Positions 26,206 through 40,436 of a stretch of DNA of 64,000 nt are shown one piece after another (position 1 is the stretch's first letter; each line of letters opens with the position of its first letter). The stretch is from Acanthochromis polyacanthus. Lineage: Eukaryota; Chordata; Actinopteri; Pomacentridae. Under the pieces are notes generated by a model that was not told the DNA's origin, did no database searches, and saw only the letters and a list, made by a program, of their open reading frames with translations. Location: positions 22,803,621 through 22,867,620 of the forward strand of contig NC_067125.1 of the NCBI RefSeq assembly GCF_021347895.1, read 5' to 3'. A program made the position numbers and the translations under genes.

Positions 26206-29200
26206 TGTGTCTATCGCAAAATGTACCAAAACAGCACTTTATGTTGTTGTTATCAGATCCTTTAATATATATTTAGTAGTCGTGATTAAATACCATTTTA
26301 TCCCCCTGTGGTAAACAGACTGAAATCACTGGGAGATCCAGCTGCTGAGGTCGTTAAATGCCTACAATCTTTGACACATCTTTGACAAACTTCACAAAAA
26401 TTTTAAATATGGAAAGTTATCACATATTGACTGAAATGACTAATGACACTTTTTACTGACTTGCAAACACATACTGGTTAAACTTCCAGTCCTAAATATT
26501 AAGAAATAAAAACAAATATTAATTCCACTTGTTCTATATGTCCTATTGCTGCATTTAAAAAATGCAGAGCACAACAGTTCACTAATAATCTTCTCTATAT
26601 AGGACAGTCTCTGTATGCACAAAGCTGGTCTGGATAAGAGTTGGTCTTTGTGATGTGATTTGACAGGCTGCGGAGCCAACATATGTATACTCTAACCCTT
26701 TGCTTTAAGATCCATTCTGCTGCCCTGGATAGAATTTGTAATTGAGATGACTGTTGAGGAAAGATTAATAATCTACACATATATTTGATAAAACATTATA
26801 AATTTATAAAACATTATATTCAAATAAACACATATATTCGAGCTGCTGAGTGCAGATTGAACAAAGCACAGTAGAAGGCCTTAGGTATTGACAATCGAGC
26901 TACCCAGTGAAGTGTCTGATTCCTACACATGCACCTTATGCTTCTTAGTAGGATAGATGGAGGCCATAAGGCAGCGGTCTGTACGCACTGACAGGTACGT
27001 CTTCAATCTGTGCTGGTTGTCTAGATGACTCTCCTGTCTAGAGTGCACAGTTGTTGTTGTGGTTGATGCTCTGCTTATATGTCTGTACATGCCCATGTGT
27101 AACTTTCTTGCTGTACACACATACACACACACACAGAGACACACACAGACACACACAGGCACACGTGTCTGTCTGTCTTTGCAGTCTGTTTCACCATAAT
27201 TGCTAACACCCCCCTGCCCTCTGTTCACTTCACACATGACGTGGCCCACCTTTTCACCCATCTGCCAGAACTATTGTGTGTGAGTGTGTGCCTATGTGTG
27301 CATTGCGAGCTGTCATGCGAGGCTGGAGCAGTGTTGATCAGCGGGCCAAGCCGATGGCATATGGCCATGTCCTGGGGTGCTGTGGCATGTAGGAATGCAG
27401 GATAACAAACTGAACGGACAGGAGCTCGTGCACATGGCTGCACGGATACTGACGTGCCAACATTGCATATGCAACTCATCAAGTGGAGTTCCGAAGACCC
27501 ATTTCGCTCTTTCCCTGCCTCCTCCCTCCTTAACTACTGTCAGTGCCAACACCTTGGTCACATCTCTGTACAAAGTGTGGGAGGAGTTGTCTGGTGAGCA
27601 TGTAAATGGAGTATGCTGAAGTCATCTTGTCTGCTCACATTTTGACTTACCAATCACAGCTCCTCATATCAGACAGGCTGCACAGGGGCATCCTGGGCTG
27701 ACACAAGAGCAGCTCTGCTTGGAAGAATCCATAACTGTTCAAAAGAATCCATAACTTCAGTGAAGTCTCTATCATGAGGCTTCTGTTGTTGGGAATAGTT
27801 GTCGCAGATCATAAAGATCCCCTGTGAAATACAGTATAGTTTGATGTCATTTCACAAACAACAATTATAACATAAAACACAACCTGCTCCTTCAGCCTGT
27901 TAACAGAGGTTTAAGGGGGCATCAAGCTGCAGGTTAGATGCTTGTGAGACTAACAGAACTTGAAACTACCTGAGACGCTCCTTTCCAAGAATAAAATTTT
28001 GGGCTACATTTGGCAATTTTGTACCTTGGGAATCCAATAAGTGCAGAACCTTCATGCACCAACTCGCCATATGTGTTGAATGTAGCCCTTCAGAACAAGG
28101 TATGGAACACCCGTGGCATGGAAACAATCTGCAATTTCCAATTAGGATTATGGAGATTTTTTTTCTTTGTTCCAGGGATTGAATTTAAGATCTCTGAACT
28201 AATGTGTGTCAGTGTGTGAATCATGATTTGAAATGCTCTGCTTGATATAATGCACTTCATACCATCACAGCTCCCTGCTTTCTCTTCATTCATTATTCAT
28301 ATGAGCTGATTGAATGATTATATGGTATGTGTATTTCCACCATGTATGGGCGCTGTGTCTTTCTCTAATGGACTGGGCACATGATGGATCTCTTTCTGTG
28401 CTCCTCTTTGTAAGCCTTCTTCATGTACTCTTTCTGTTGTCAGTGCTACCACTATAATTTCATCAGCTCAAACCAAATGCAAAAATCAAAGACTTGTGTC
28501 GTGTTCTAAAGCTACTTTTCTACAACAGGAACTTAATCATAACCTGGAGCTCTGTATCACTCTCTAACTTGTAGGGCAAAAGTGATGAGTCCTACGTTGT
28601 TCTCCCATTTTACAACATAGAACAGATTAAAGGTACATCTTTATAAAGGTGCCAGGTGACGTGTATCTCTGAAAATCTCTCTCCAGTTTCTCTTTCTTTA
28701 CACATGCATAAAGTGTGTGCACTGCTTGTATATTAGCACCTGATAGTAGACTTCTGGTATGTTGTTTTACCTGTCTTTCATTGAATGGCATTACTGGTGG
28801 CCAGCAGCTCCACATTTGCATTGTTCACACCCCAGACCAGCTGATAATGGTGGCAGACATGGTGACCACAACAACAACACCCCCAGAGAGTATTCTAAGA
28901 GGAATAAAACTGTGATGGTAAACAACTGAGTCACTGTTGAGACAATCTTAACCAACTGTTGTGTAGCAGTTTCCCTGCAGGGATTATTAAAGTTTCTTTT
29001 CCTGATTCTTGTTTATTGCTCCTCTGTATAAATAACTTCTAAAGACCCTGCTGGTGTTCAGAGAGGAGTGACATAGTTCCTGCTGTTGTATTTGAGGCTT
29101 GACAATCATGCGCAACCCACCTCCTTCTCAACCATCCAGTACCTGGAACATGGTATAGTTTACCTTCAGGTGGGTGCTGAAATTTACCTGGCACTCATTT

Positions 29201-32200
29201 CTAAAACAGACAAAGGACAGTGAAACAAAAGCAGAACTGGCACAAAGATAAAAGTTCCCATAGTGTAAAAGCCTAGAAGTTTTACAGGATATGGTTGTTA
29301 GATGCTAGACACCTCAGTACTTGATGTTGCACTTGGAACCACATACTGAAGGAAATTCTCAGATTTCGTAAAGCAAATTAAGGCCAGTTTAGAATTGTAG
29401 GGTTCTACTTTTAGATCATACACTGCAGTAGTAGGATGGGGGCTTTTTTATTTTGTAATATGCAATTGTTTATTTGGAAACCTGAAAAGCCTGATTCATC
29501 TGGACACCTTTTGCTTCACTGGATGCTGAACTTTGAGTGATTATGACATAAAGATAATTCACAGTCGCATATTCCCCCTGGAGGATTTTTGCACATTGGA
29601 CTGACTCACACACTGACAGATACAGTATGCTGAACTCCAGATATCTCCGTAACTTTTCAGCCTCTATCATTGTATTTACATCTGTTTAATAAATTACTGG
29701 CATTATATTTTCTGCCTCAGCAGCAATAGTGATTCATTTCCTCTAACTTAATGCAGACAGCTGGTCCAGATCTAAATCCAGTGATTTTACAATAGCAGTA
29801 TTATAATGACACTCACAAAGAGATGAATGTGAGTGCGAATAAAAGAGAGAACATTGGCATGGCCGGCGATAAAGACTTAACCCTTGCTCCTCTGTGTTGT
29901 GGATTAAATGTAGCCTGTTTATTATGAGCTGGGGTTAGGGATATAGGATTAAGTGGTCCCTCACCTCTACAAGAACAGCTCGGAGATTGGCATAGGACAG
30001 AAGCGATGCATTAGGAGCTGGTACTTACCATGCTGCTCACAGTGGGAGCACAGAGAACGTGATCACAGAACAAGTTGATTTGGCTTTTCTTTTAGTTAGG
30101 ATTTCAGGAAAGTTAGAATGGGGCAAAGGCCAGACAAAGACGCCCCGGTATCCAGTGTCATGGTGTATCCAACAACATGGTTTTTAAAGACTGGTGGCAG
30201 CGGGTGGTCCATCCCTCATAAACCCACCAACAAGTCAAAATAAAGGTGTTTTTTCACTGCCTCTTGGATGCAGGAGAGACCTCCTAATTATGTTTTAACA
30301 TACAGAATATTACTTATATTATGTTAACATAGAAGTTTCAACAAATGAAACAAATTTTCACAAAGAAAGGTGGTAGTATGAGCTAAGTTTAAATTACTTC
30401 AATCCAAATCATTAAATACTGAGTCAAATGTGTTGTTTCCTTTGAAAATGTTGCTTAATCCTTTTTCATGTTGGACTAGGGTTTCCTGTGGACCTCTACT
30501 AATTTGCAATAATTGCTAAAGCTGTCTGTGGTCTTAATCCATGGTAAATGTGCCATGTCTGTAATCTGTAAAGTAAGGATTCCACCACAATTATCCATGA
30601 TATATCTCCGAACAGAGGTCCTATGAGAATTTTAGTCCCATGTAGAGATGATTTTGGGCTATTTAAAAAAAAAAAAAAACATTAGAAGTTTTTTGTTTGT
30701 TTTTGTTTTTTTTGTTTTATTTAATGCACAAGAGAGAATTGTGGAGTCTGTCGAGCTTGAAAGTCAGAGACTACAGTTTAAAATGAAAGTTTGAAGCATT
30801 TCAAGTGCAAGTCCAGTAGGCCCATGCCACTACGTTACATGGAGAGCGACTCAAAAAATGATAAACATGTTAAATCTATAAAGTATATAGTCTAAAAACA
30901 TGAGATCCACAAAATAAAACATATTCTTTCTGGGTTTGTTTGTTTTTTTTTGCAAAATTGACAAATAAATTAAAAAAAAAAACTACCTGAACAACTATGC
31001 ACAGCTTGATGTCACTTTTAGGTGTTTCCAATACAGCTACAATGGAAACTGAGAGAGCAAAATTGCACTGCTTTATGAAGCAGAAAAAATCAGAAAGACA
31101 GACATCTATTTTTAGAGCATGTCATTACTAACACAGAGCTGCATGACTGTGAATAATATGAAACATTCACAGCTAGCAGACACATATCTTCATGCCTTTA
31201 CACCTTCAGCAGTAATGACTGACTGAGATCCAACTTCAGAATCTGGAAAAAGCATGACAACATGTTATTGTTTCAGAAAAAATAAAATATAGCAATACTT
31301 TATTTCTTTGTGCATGGATCATTTTTGAATTGCTTTGCACCACCTCACCACAGTACCATTGATTTAAATTTCTGAAGAGTTCAGTTCAGTCCTCTATGTG
31401 TGAGCATCATCTTTGGCATTTGATTGAACCATCAACAGTCCAAGGCTGGACATGACAGATGAATGGACATGCTGTTCATGATATGAAGCAAGTGAATATC
31501 TCTGTAATTGGTTTAGGCGTAGTTGCAAAAGAATTGTAACTTACTCACTGGATGTAGATTGCGAGTATAAGCCTGTGACTGGGGCACATTTAGCATGACT
31601 TTCTTCTCCTCTTCTGCTGTCTATGGTATGGTTTTCAAAATATTCTCCAATATAATATAATTGTAATACAATAACAATCTCTGAGCAGAAAACTACACAC
31701 TGAAATTAAAATTTTTGCTAAAAGTTTGGATTGTGCAGGGCTGCTGTTCTTTTCACTGACTGAAGCATTTTAATAACTGTGCTCCCCTCCCATGATGCAC
31801 CAAAACAATTCCTTCATAGCTATTTTGCGTAAAATAAACATTTCACTGCATCCAGTTAGTGGAGTGCAGTGAGAATCCATTTGAGTCCAACATTTGCAGC
31901 TAAAGTTCAAAATGTGCAGATGTTTCTTTGAACTAATGTGCAATATGCAGCTAGATCACTTTAGGTGAGACGACTCATCACTCTGATGGTCCTGTCGAGC
32001 TGTATAAACAGCTGCTAATGTACCTGAATGTTTTGAAAATGAAAAGATTGATTGGATATTCAAAGTTCAATAGGAGATTTGGCTCCAGCACTGGTAGCAA
32101 ATTTGAGTTTTTTATCCACCTGGAACCAGATACAAAACAGAATCAGTTATTGGAACCCAACCCGAGACATTCTTGACTAATCTGTTATCATTTAAAGTTA

Positions 32201-32719
32201 AATGGATCACTGTCAATATTCTGGGCCGAATTTTTCATAAAGCCAGACCTCGTTAATGTACCTACTAAACACTGTCATTCTGCGGCGATAAGAACATTTT
32301 AATAGGTTTGCCCAAATACCGAGATCAGTCAAAAGTTGTCAAAGGACTGATTTATTAGAATAAGATAAGCAGAATAAAGATCATCTTGGTAGGACTTTTT
32401 TTTTTTTTTACCTATCTCACCTTCGTGATGGACTGTCTCTTTACTAACAAAGTGCTGCATCTGTGTGTGTTTGCGTGTTGCTGTTCATGTCTGTACGACA
32501 CAAATGTGTTCTTTGGCTCTCATCTGAAACAAAAGGAAGCTGTGTTTGTGTGTCCTGCATTTGTGTCTGATGTTCACTCCAACAGTTTCACTCCAAAGCC
32601 TTGTCAGACATGCCACATAACACACACACTCCGAGAGCCTTCGAGCCATTGTTTCTCACACAGCAGGCCACAGGGTCGATTGCCAGTTGTGGAGTATTAT
32701 CAGCCTCCCTGTGTTAGCG
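26206..32719. other. Long stretch without a recognised gene
   Basis: No translated frame matches a known domain. It holds an imperfect CA-rich stretch (27115-27165) and an A15 run (30665-30679). At 29820-30080 a moderate-GC region has GGATTAA and GGATTAAG (K50 homeodomain-like) cores. The CCCTGCAGGGATTATTAAAG stretch near 28973 recalls a LINE tail but is too short to call. Confidence 0.55.
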
Positions 32720-32841
32720 AGTGTGTGTGTGTGTGTGTGTTTTTGTGCAGACATGCTCTCAGCTGAGGGAGCTGGTTCACGGGCCGGTCAGAGCCGCCTT
32801 ATTTCCTTTTAATTGACTTAAGATGGGCAAACAAGACCTCA
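32720..32841. repeat. Short (TG)n tract and adjoining GC-richer block
   Basis: A TG tract of about 20 bp (32722-32741) is followed by GGGCCGGTCAGAGCCGCC and CTTTTAATTGACTTAAG, which has a homeodomain-type core. There is no open frame of note. Confidence 0.5.
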
Positions 32842-35800
32842 GCAAGCACACGGTACCCATTACACTCACACACATGAAACACACAATGCCAAGATGCACG
32901 CTAATGAAGCACACATACTGACACACACACAGCCACAATTGCCCCTGCGTGTGTTAGCTACTTTACAGTCCCATCAAGCTGTAGAAGAGGGTTGTGTTTT
33001 CCCAGTCAGCAGTGCTGCCTTCCAGCCGCCTGCAGCTCTGCCAGAACTCAGTCACAATGATCTTTTTACTCACCTTGGTCCACGCTGGTTTAGTTGCGTG
33101 ATCAGAGAGTAGGCCATCTTGTTGCTTTGCAGAAAATTAGTTTAACATGGCTTTTTACAAGCTTTCTGATACCCTCTTATCACACGGAGGATTGAATGTA
33201 GCTGGTTTTAAATTTCTGTGCACAACTGTGGTTTTTGGCGCAACAAACAAACAATTCAGTGTTGTCTTTTTTCCACCTGGAGGGACAATGAGAAATAATG
33301 AAAAGCATCTTTATGTTCTCCCATGGTAACAAAATATGACACTCGGGTTTGTCAGAATTAGGAAATGCTTTAGAACAGAATTTGTGGCTTTATTATCGCT
33401 GCTAGGGATTAGTCAAGCTCCAACTACAGCAGATACAGCGCTTTCCATAATGTATCTCGATAGCTTGTTTTTTCTGGACCCATCCTGCAGGATCAGTGAT
33501 TGTAGTTGACTTTTTCTGACTCTCTTGTCTCACTATTTTATTTTTACTGAATTATGTGACAATATTCAAATTTGTAGCGGCCTCCAAATGGTCTAGCATT
33601 CCGAGGTTTGCTGTTAGGTCAGACCAGTGTCTGATTCATCTGTATGCTGCTAAACGATGAACAGAGAATCACTTTGTATGAAGCATCTATCAAGCAGCTA
33701 TCTGCATTTTCAGTGTCGTGCTGTGGCTACACGCTGTATGTAGCCACACTGTGCTTCAGTAAAGTGCATGTCTCACTCACTCATCCTCCCTCTCCAACCA
33801 TGGATGTGCATGCTGAGGAAAATCAAGTATGCCAACAAAAATACACACACTTGTATATCGCCAGCAGAGATTTAAAAGCCAACTTTTTTGTTTTTATTTC
33901 CTGTTTTTCTCCTGCAGGTTATTCCTAAAAAAAGAAGCTCCTCGCTCTGCCAGTTACCATTTCAATTGATTTTTTTTGCTTTTTTTTCCCTCACAAGCAT
34001 GCATCATTTTCATTGGCCATTCATCCATCCATCCATCCATTCATCTATCCATCCATCCACCCTTCCCTCTCTCCTTCACTACCCAATCATTGTTTTATCA
34101 TTGGTGTGTGAGAGAAGAGGACAGGCGGGAGGAGGAGGATGAGGAGGAGGAGAAAGAGGAAGAGAGGAAGATGGCCAGCTTTCTACTTGTCTGTCTCTCA
34201 GTTTGACTGTCTGTATATTTCTGTCCAGGTATGGCCTCACAGATTGTCGCCATCCTGAGCTCAAGCCCAGTTGATAAATGAAAATCCTTAGAGGAGCACA
34301 TTTTCAATGCACAATGAAATCCTGATGAAACGATTTAATGGCAACACATCAACTGTTAGAATCATGTAATTAAATAGTGACAGAGTTTTGTATATAACAC
34401 TCAACATATTAGTTACAACAGTCATTTACCAAGGCCACATCACTATTTTTCAACCTTGTTAATGTCTTTAGGGTGCCTTCCTCAAGGTCCCTCATCACTG
34501 ACTTTGACAGAGGGGTGATTGTTTAATAGTAAACCAGTCACACAGCTCCATCATGTTGCCAGCCTACAGGTGTCTTTGATAGCCCTGAGACAGACACTTG
34601 AACTTCCAAGCTTTGCAGTCATGCTCACTGACATGTACATTAAAACCAAACATTGTCATGCATTAGAAGGAAAATCAGATAGTTTCGTAGGTAGTTGTTG
34701 AATCAGACTAGACCACACTAGACCTTTCTGCTTGCAGGCCAAAAAACACTGTATACAGAGTGCCAGAGGCTACAGACATTCAGAAAAGATTTAGAAAGCA
34801 TGCTGCCTGGTGAGCAGAGTAAAGTATCATACCTTATAATGGTAGTATTTGGCATTTTTGTTGTTTTGAAGCTGAAAAAGAAGTTAGAAGAATTACGAAC
34901 CTCTTTGTATTTCCCACTCCGCTAGCGATGTACCGCTAAAGAGATATGCATCTTGTAACTCATCAAGTTTACATTTGAACCAGTCAAAAGTGAAAATATA
35001 AGAGACAAATATATTCATTCCAAACGTTAGCCTGAAATGGAAACTAATGGTAAATGGCCATTGTTTTAAACTTGATTAAAAGGTGGTGCAGCAAAAACTG
35101 AGTTTGAATGTTTCTGAGACTCTGACAACCAAAGTTAAACCACATTCAAACTCAGGCAGAACAAATGTCCAGCCTGCTTTTTAGACATTTAGTCTAACAT
35201 TAACTAAACCTGTTGACCCTGCCTGCATGTACTGAGTTACAACCGCCTGATTCAGTGTTTGAAGAATTTATTGGTTACCATTAACAAACAGCAACTTAAT
35301 TAAGTCACCACAGAGTTTGTATATTATCATATTTCATTTAAACTCTGAGAAAGGTCATTGAATAGGTCATTGCAACTGCTATGGTAAGAAAAAATATGAT
35401 CTGACTTCAGTACATGAGCTAAATAATTTCACCTTTTTATATTACGGTATGTATATAAAATTAACACCAACACATACTAGAGGAAAGAAAAATGTACCTA
35501 ACATTTGAGAAGATTATACATTGTATGGTGGAAATATGCATGTATGTTATTATTTGTCCAGCAAAATGTAACATCATGAAGTCATTAGGCTCCTGGAGCT
35601 AAAATTAATACCTCATAAGAAGCAGTTACACAGTCCCTCCAGCCTTCAGTTGGCAACAGAAGCTGAGGCAAAGGGCACTGGGCTCAGCTGTCTCTTGTGT
35701 CGTGGTCGTGGTACAGTTTTTCTATGGAGCAACTCGCACAAACACATACTCAACACACACTCAGCAGCATTTGCCCTTTAGGCAGAGAATAAAGCACGTA

Positions 35801-37479
35801 TTATACATCCAGCTCAGGATGAGATGGAAAGAAGGATCACAGAATGAGGGAGGAAGTGCAGAAGTGCACTTGTGTCTGCAGAGGAGCAGGCTGTGTAGGG
35901 CTCCTCCAGTGTTTCCCTCTAGTCCTCTTTAAATGGCCCATGTTAATATGCATACAGTACCACTTTAAAGACAGGCATATCAAAGTTTTTACGTAAACTG
36001 TCCCATTGGAGAGCTTCCCTATCAAGTGATAAAAATGGAAAGTGCTTAAATATCAATGTTCTCTCAGTAGATTGTCTGGTCTGAGGCCTCATGATCATGT
36101 CTGTCTTCCCATGTACTTTGTTAAGTGATGGAGCTACATAGGGCCTGCATTGACAGATCATTAACATCATTATCAGTGTATTTGACCTTGAGGAAACAAA
36201 CAATGGTATTAGAGAAATATCTCTGGTAATACATTATTATTATTATTAAAGATGGATTTAAGAAAACACTTTGAATAATTGTGTAATTGAATTTTTTCCA
36301 TAAAATAACCTAGCATAGATTATATATAAATGACAGACAGGCCATTGGATGTCACAGGTTGCTTGGTGCAATTCCGTTTTGAAGCCCTTAATTTTGGAAT
36401 TAGTTTGTTACCATCTTGCTGTTTTGAAACGTGACGACCAAGTGGTGACTCTGATCGAGAATTCAAGCACACTACACAAGATACAGTAGCAACCTGTCTA
36501 ACCTGCTTTATTGGCTATTGTACTCTAAATAGAACTATAATTTACTAAATGAATGTCATATTGTACTGAAGGAGACGTGAAACTAGTGACTGAGACCATA
36601 AACTCGTTGTGAAAATATTTACTGAGGTAATGGATCAAGGGAAACTAACATCATTTGTCCTGTACTTATAGGTACACTTTTATACAATCTGACTTTCTTC
36701 TGCAACCAGTAGAGTCGCCCTCTGCTGGTTTTTAATAAGAATGCTATCGTAAGTCATATATGTATTGATTTCACTTTTCTAACTCGAAGATTATGTCCAT
36801 CTTTCAGAAATTGTCTGTGTTACTTAATTAGATAATTGTTGAAACAACACACCTCCTACTTAACTGAAAAATCTAGAATATGGAAATATTTTCATTCTGT
36901 AAAGTTTTATTACCTGACACAAGATGTCCATCATGTACATCATGGAATGTCCATTCCCAGTGCAGTGCATGTTTTAAGTGTCCACTCATATCAGAGAGGT
37001 GCCCACTTGATCCTCAGACAAGTTGTGATGTGACAAGTCCTACTCACCTGGAACTCCGAGTTTAGGTTCAGTGAAACATTTTTGTTTCACCAGATAACTT
37101 TGAAAACAGTCTTCTAGTGTCAAAATTAACACGTACATCATTCAATACAGTGAAATTCAACTCTCTAACACAGCCCCGTTTCCTAAAAATGACGGTTCTA
37201 TGTGACTACTTTGCATATTCATTCATATTGTGAGAGAAACATAATTGTGTTTTCAAACAAACATATTTATCACTTGGAACATAGCGAGAAAGTCCTTTGT
37301 TTGACAGCCGTAAAATCTGCCTCAGCAGGTTCGAGAGGAAGATAGAGGTTCATTTTACCCAGGAGAGTTTGTGTCCTGTAGGGGACCATTATTCACTGAT
37401 TGCTTCCGGTTTTCCTTTTAGACTTCATTCAGTTAGGCACCGAAACTGGATGATTCTTTTTAGAAGAATGTCATGGTTT
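32842..37479. other. Long stretch without a recognised gene
   Basis: It contains a (CCAT)n stretch with interruptions (34021-34060) and a purine-rich GAGGAGGAGGA region (34115-34170) next to it. A short TTA repeat lies near 36233-36248. Open frames here are short and lack known domains. The TTTAGGTTCAGTGAA near 37060 resembles 49990-50005 and may be a repeat remnant. Confidence 0.55.
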
Positions 37480-37490
37480 GGGTTAAAATA

Positions 37491-37826
37491 TCCATCCATT
37501 ATCTATACATCACTTAATGCTCATTGGGGTCGTGGGGGAGTCTGTCCCAGCTGACTTAGAGTGAAGTCAGGAGACACCTGGACAGGTAACAGTCTATCAC
37601 AGGACTACACATGGAGACAAACAATCACACTCACATTCACACATATGGACAATTTAGTATCATCAATTAACCTCAGCATATTTTTGGACTGTGGGAGAAA
37701 CCTGGAGAACCTGGAGAAAACCCACACATGCACAGGGAGAACATGCAAACTGTAGGCCGGGCCGCAGATCGGAGATCTTTTAGCTGCAAGGCAACGGTGC
37801 TAACCACTGAGCAACCGTGCAGGCCC
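37491..37826 (-). mobile_element. Near-complete tRNA-headed SINE with L2-like tail
   Basis: On the minus strand it runs from a tRNA-like head (GCACGGTTGCTCAGTGG then TTAGCACCGTTGCC, a Pol III A-box-like start at about 37826-37780) through TTTGCATGTTCTCCCTGTG and CCCACAGTCCAAA. It reaches the shared CCTGTCCAGGTGTCTCC block and a short ATGGATGGATA end. An 11-bp target duplication, GGGTTAAAATA (37480-37490) and GGGTTAAAGTA (37827-37837), flanks it with one mismatch. This supports insertion by a LINE enzyme. The B-box is decayed. Confidence 0.85.
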
Positions 37827-37837
37827 GGGTTAAAGTA

Positions 37838-38845
37838 TGACTGTTAAAAAGATGTTTGAAGTTTCTCCACCGTTTCCTAGGTTTATCTGAGTGATTAGTT
37901 CAGGCCTACCCAATATATGACTGGCGAGTTGTTGAATGTGATTTAGTTGTGTTAGGATGTACTTTTGCTAAACCTGGCTGGAGGAGGAGCTTTAACATAA
38001 ATGTATGCCATGTTTGGGGTATGTATCGCTGGGATAGACATTTACATTGACTGTGTAACTTGTCATCTCATTACTATGGCTACACACCCTCAACGTTTCA
38101 AACCTCAGCCTTTTTTTTTTGTATGAGAATCAGTTTCATTCAAAATGAATGAATATGTAGGCATGGAGTCAACTACAGTGTTCCTCAGCATAGACTAAAC
38201 CATGGAATGGGGCACATAGATGATTAATATCTGTAGGCTAACTAACTGGACAACTTCCATCACTGTTCACCTCTGTTTTCTGATGTTGTTGTACATCTTT
38301 GTAAACTAAAATGAATACATTAGATCTCCTCAGTGGTGTGTGCTGAGGTCTGCTCTCACAGTTTATAGTAACTACTAAATGTATCCTGTCTGTAATAACC
38401 AGTTAAAGCTGTATTTTTGTGTCTATGTACAAAAGCTAATTTCACATGTAAATAATCTGCATTCCATTTTTTTGGTTTCCTGTGAAAGTTCGCATTACAC
38501 AGTGCCATTAAACTGTACATGTTTTACCTTAAGCTGGGAATTTTTTATATGTATGTGTCTGGACTCCCACGCATACAGCCACCCACGCTTTACCATCTTT
38601 TTTCAATTCCAGCTCATTCAAGCCTTACAGCCAACTTGTGTGATGTGTGTGAGGACAAAGGACAGCTTCACATCATGGCCCTTGGTGCAGTGTGTTTGTG
38701 ACACAGTGTGACTTTAATCGTCAATACAATGAGAGCCAAGAATGGTGTTTGTATGCATGTGTGTTTTGTATTATTTCTACATATGGATGAAGAAGTGTTT
38801 GAAGGGGTCTTTGTTTAAACTAAATAAATAAATGGTTATGGAATG

Positions 38846-38848
<3 letters not shown>
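37838..38848. other. No gene seen
   Basis: AT-rich unique-looking DNA. The 110-codon frame at 38379-38711 has no recognisable domain and is not called. Confidence 0.55.

Positions 38849-38928
<80 letters not shown>
38849..38928. repeat. (AC)40 microsatellite
   Basis: 80 bp of uninterrupted AC. Confidence 0.98.
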
Positions 38929-38930
<2 letters not shown>

Positions 38931-39328
38931 CCTTATACCCAGTGGAATATAGTTTTCCATCTATTCCATACAGCATTTTTTTCCCCAATATATTCACATA
39001 ATGCAAATTTTCCATTCATATATACATTTTTTAAGGGTTTTCATATAGCATGCTATCCTGTTTTTAGTTTCCATGTATTTAATCACTAGTAAGCTGCAAC
39101 AGTTCAGACTGATTATGTGTACCATTACTCATATTTGTCATTTTGGAAAACATTAACCAACAATCTATTTTGTTGTGTTAGAACAGCATGATGACTTGCA
39201 AGAAAAAAGAATGCCATGCTTACATGGTTAATGCAAGCAGCAACAAAGTTTAACCTGAAAAAACAGTGTCTAAATCAAAGATAGAAATTGGAATATTTCA
39301 CTGCCTATTTTGTTAGTTTATTCAACAT

Positions 39329-39460
39329 CCATCCATCCATCCATCCATCCATCCATTCTCTATACACCACTTTATCCTCACTAGGGTCGTGGGGGGTGCT
39401 GGAGTCTATCCCAGCTGACTCGGGTGAAGGCAGGGGACACCCTGGACAGGTCGCCAGTCT
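39329..39460 (-). mobile_element. 5'-truncated SINE with perfect target duplication
   Basis: This is the tail of the same family as 37491-37826, starting at (CCAT)n on the plus strand and reading CTGGACAGGTCGCCAGTCT at its far end. GTTTATTCAACAT is present at both 39316-39328 and 39461-39473, a perfect 13-bp target duplication. Only about 130 bp were copied before truncation. Confidence 0.9.
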
Positions 39461-39896
39461 GTTTATTCAACATGTTTCATTTAAATTATTCAGAAGTAAA
39501 CTATTTGCTCCAGATTCTGTTAAAAAACTAAAAAAAACAGTGCCTAGCCAACCAAAAAGACATTAGTTACTGTGGTGCTACCAACAGTCATATGACAAAC
39601 ATTCAGGGACAGTTCAGTTGAACTATAGGCAGTGATTAAGTCATCCATGCTGCTGAGAATGTGGAGGACCCTGTTCTGTGAAGGGACAGCAAAGTTTGAA
39701 CATGGTGCATTGAAGGTAAAGGAGACTGTGTTGAAAAATAATGAAAGAACCACCTTTCTCCTGTGACATTTTCTGGAAAGCTAAGATATTTTTCAAGTGC
39801 CTTTGTAAGTAGCTAAGATATCGAGGTTTTAAGGGTTTCAATTTATGGAAAAATAAATAATCTCAGAAAATCTTTTTTTTAATGATTTATGACAAT

Positions 39897-40180
39897 TCTA
39901 CAATTTCATTTAGCAGACGCTTTTGTCCAAAGCGACGTACAACACAAGCAAGAATTCAGACATAAGGAAAAACCTTTTAGTAAGTGCAAGAAGTGCTTCA
40001 AGTGCAGTTGGTCAAAGATGTTGCCATCAAGTTGCAGAAGAATTGCCAACACCCCCCCACCCCTTTTTTTTCAACTTTGTCAGCGCTAAATAAGTGCTGG
40101 GTTTTGGACCACCTGACTTATTCTACCCCTAAGGTGGAGTCGGATTAAGTGCCTAGTTGTTCTCTGAACAACTGAGTCTT
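39897..40180 (+). repeat. Dispersed fish repeat fragment
   Basis: TTTAGCAGACGCTTTTGTCC (39909) and AAAGCGACGTACA form a block recurring in many fish interspersed repeats by recollection. The class and full length are unclear from one copy. Confidence 0.45.
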
Positions 40181-40240
40181 CAATTTAACTGTATAGTACT
40201 GTACAAAATATATGTCTGAGTTTTCTCTCTGTGCTGTTTC

Positions 40241-40436
40241 AATAGAAGCGCAGGACTTTGTATTGCAGTGAATAATGAGCACACGGTGAGAAAAAATTAG
40301 AGCAAAAAACATTTAGAAACTGCTTGGAGTTCTGAGGTTCTAGTTAATTAATTTGTACAGCTTGGATACAGAAAGGATAATTCAGAAGCTCTTCGTCTAC
40401 CAGGCGGTTCTGATAGACACCATCAATAATAGAACT
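40241..40436 (+). repeat. Unnamed dispersed repeat, copy 3 (extended)
   Basis: It starts AAGCGCAGGACTTTGTATTG and CAGTGAATAATGAGCACACG, then GGAGTTCTGAGGTTCTAG (about 40326). It ends with ACACCATCAATAATAGAACT (about 40416). The last block also occurs at 43092-43112 in copy 4, so the family is longer than 110 bp. Confidence 0.6.

Noticed and set aside
28960..29005. CCCTGCAGGGATTATTAAAG as a LINE tail
   Set aside because: Resembles a known fish LINE end by memory, but it is too short, lacks a repeat tail and has no second copy here.
34021..34060. (CCAT)n stretch as the tail of another SINE copy
   Set aside because: The characteristic CCTGTCCAGGGTGTC block is not next to it, so it is only a simple repeat.
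38832..39089. 85-codon frame starting with many TH pairs
   Set aside because: Most of it is the (AC)n tract; the rest has no recognisable content.
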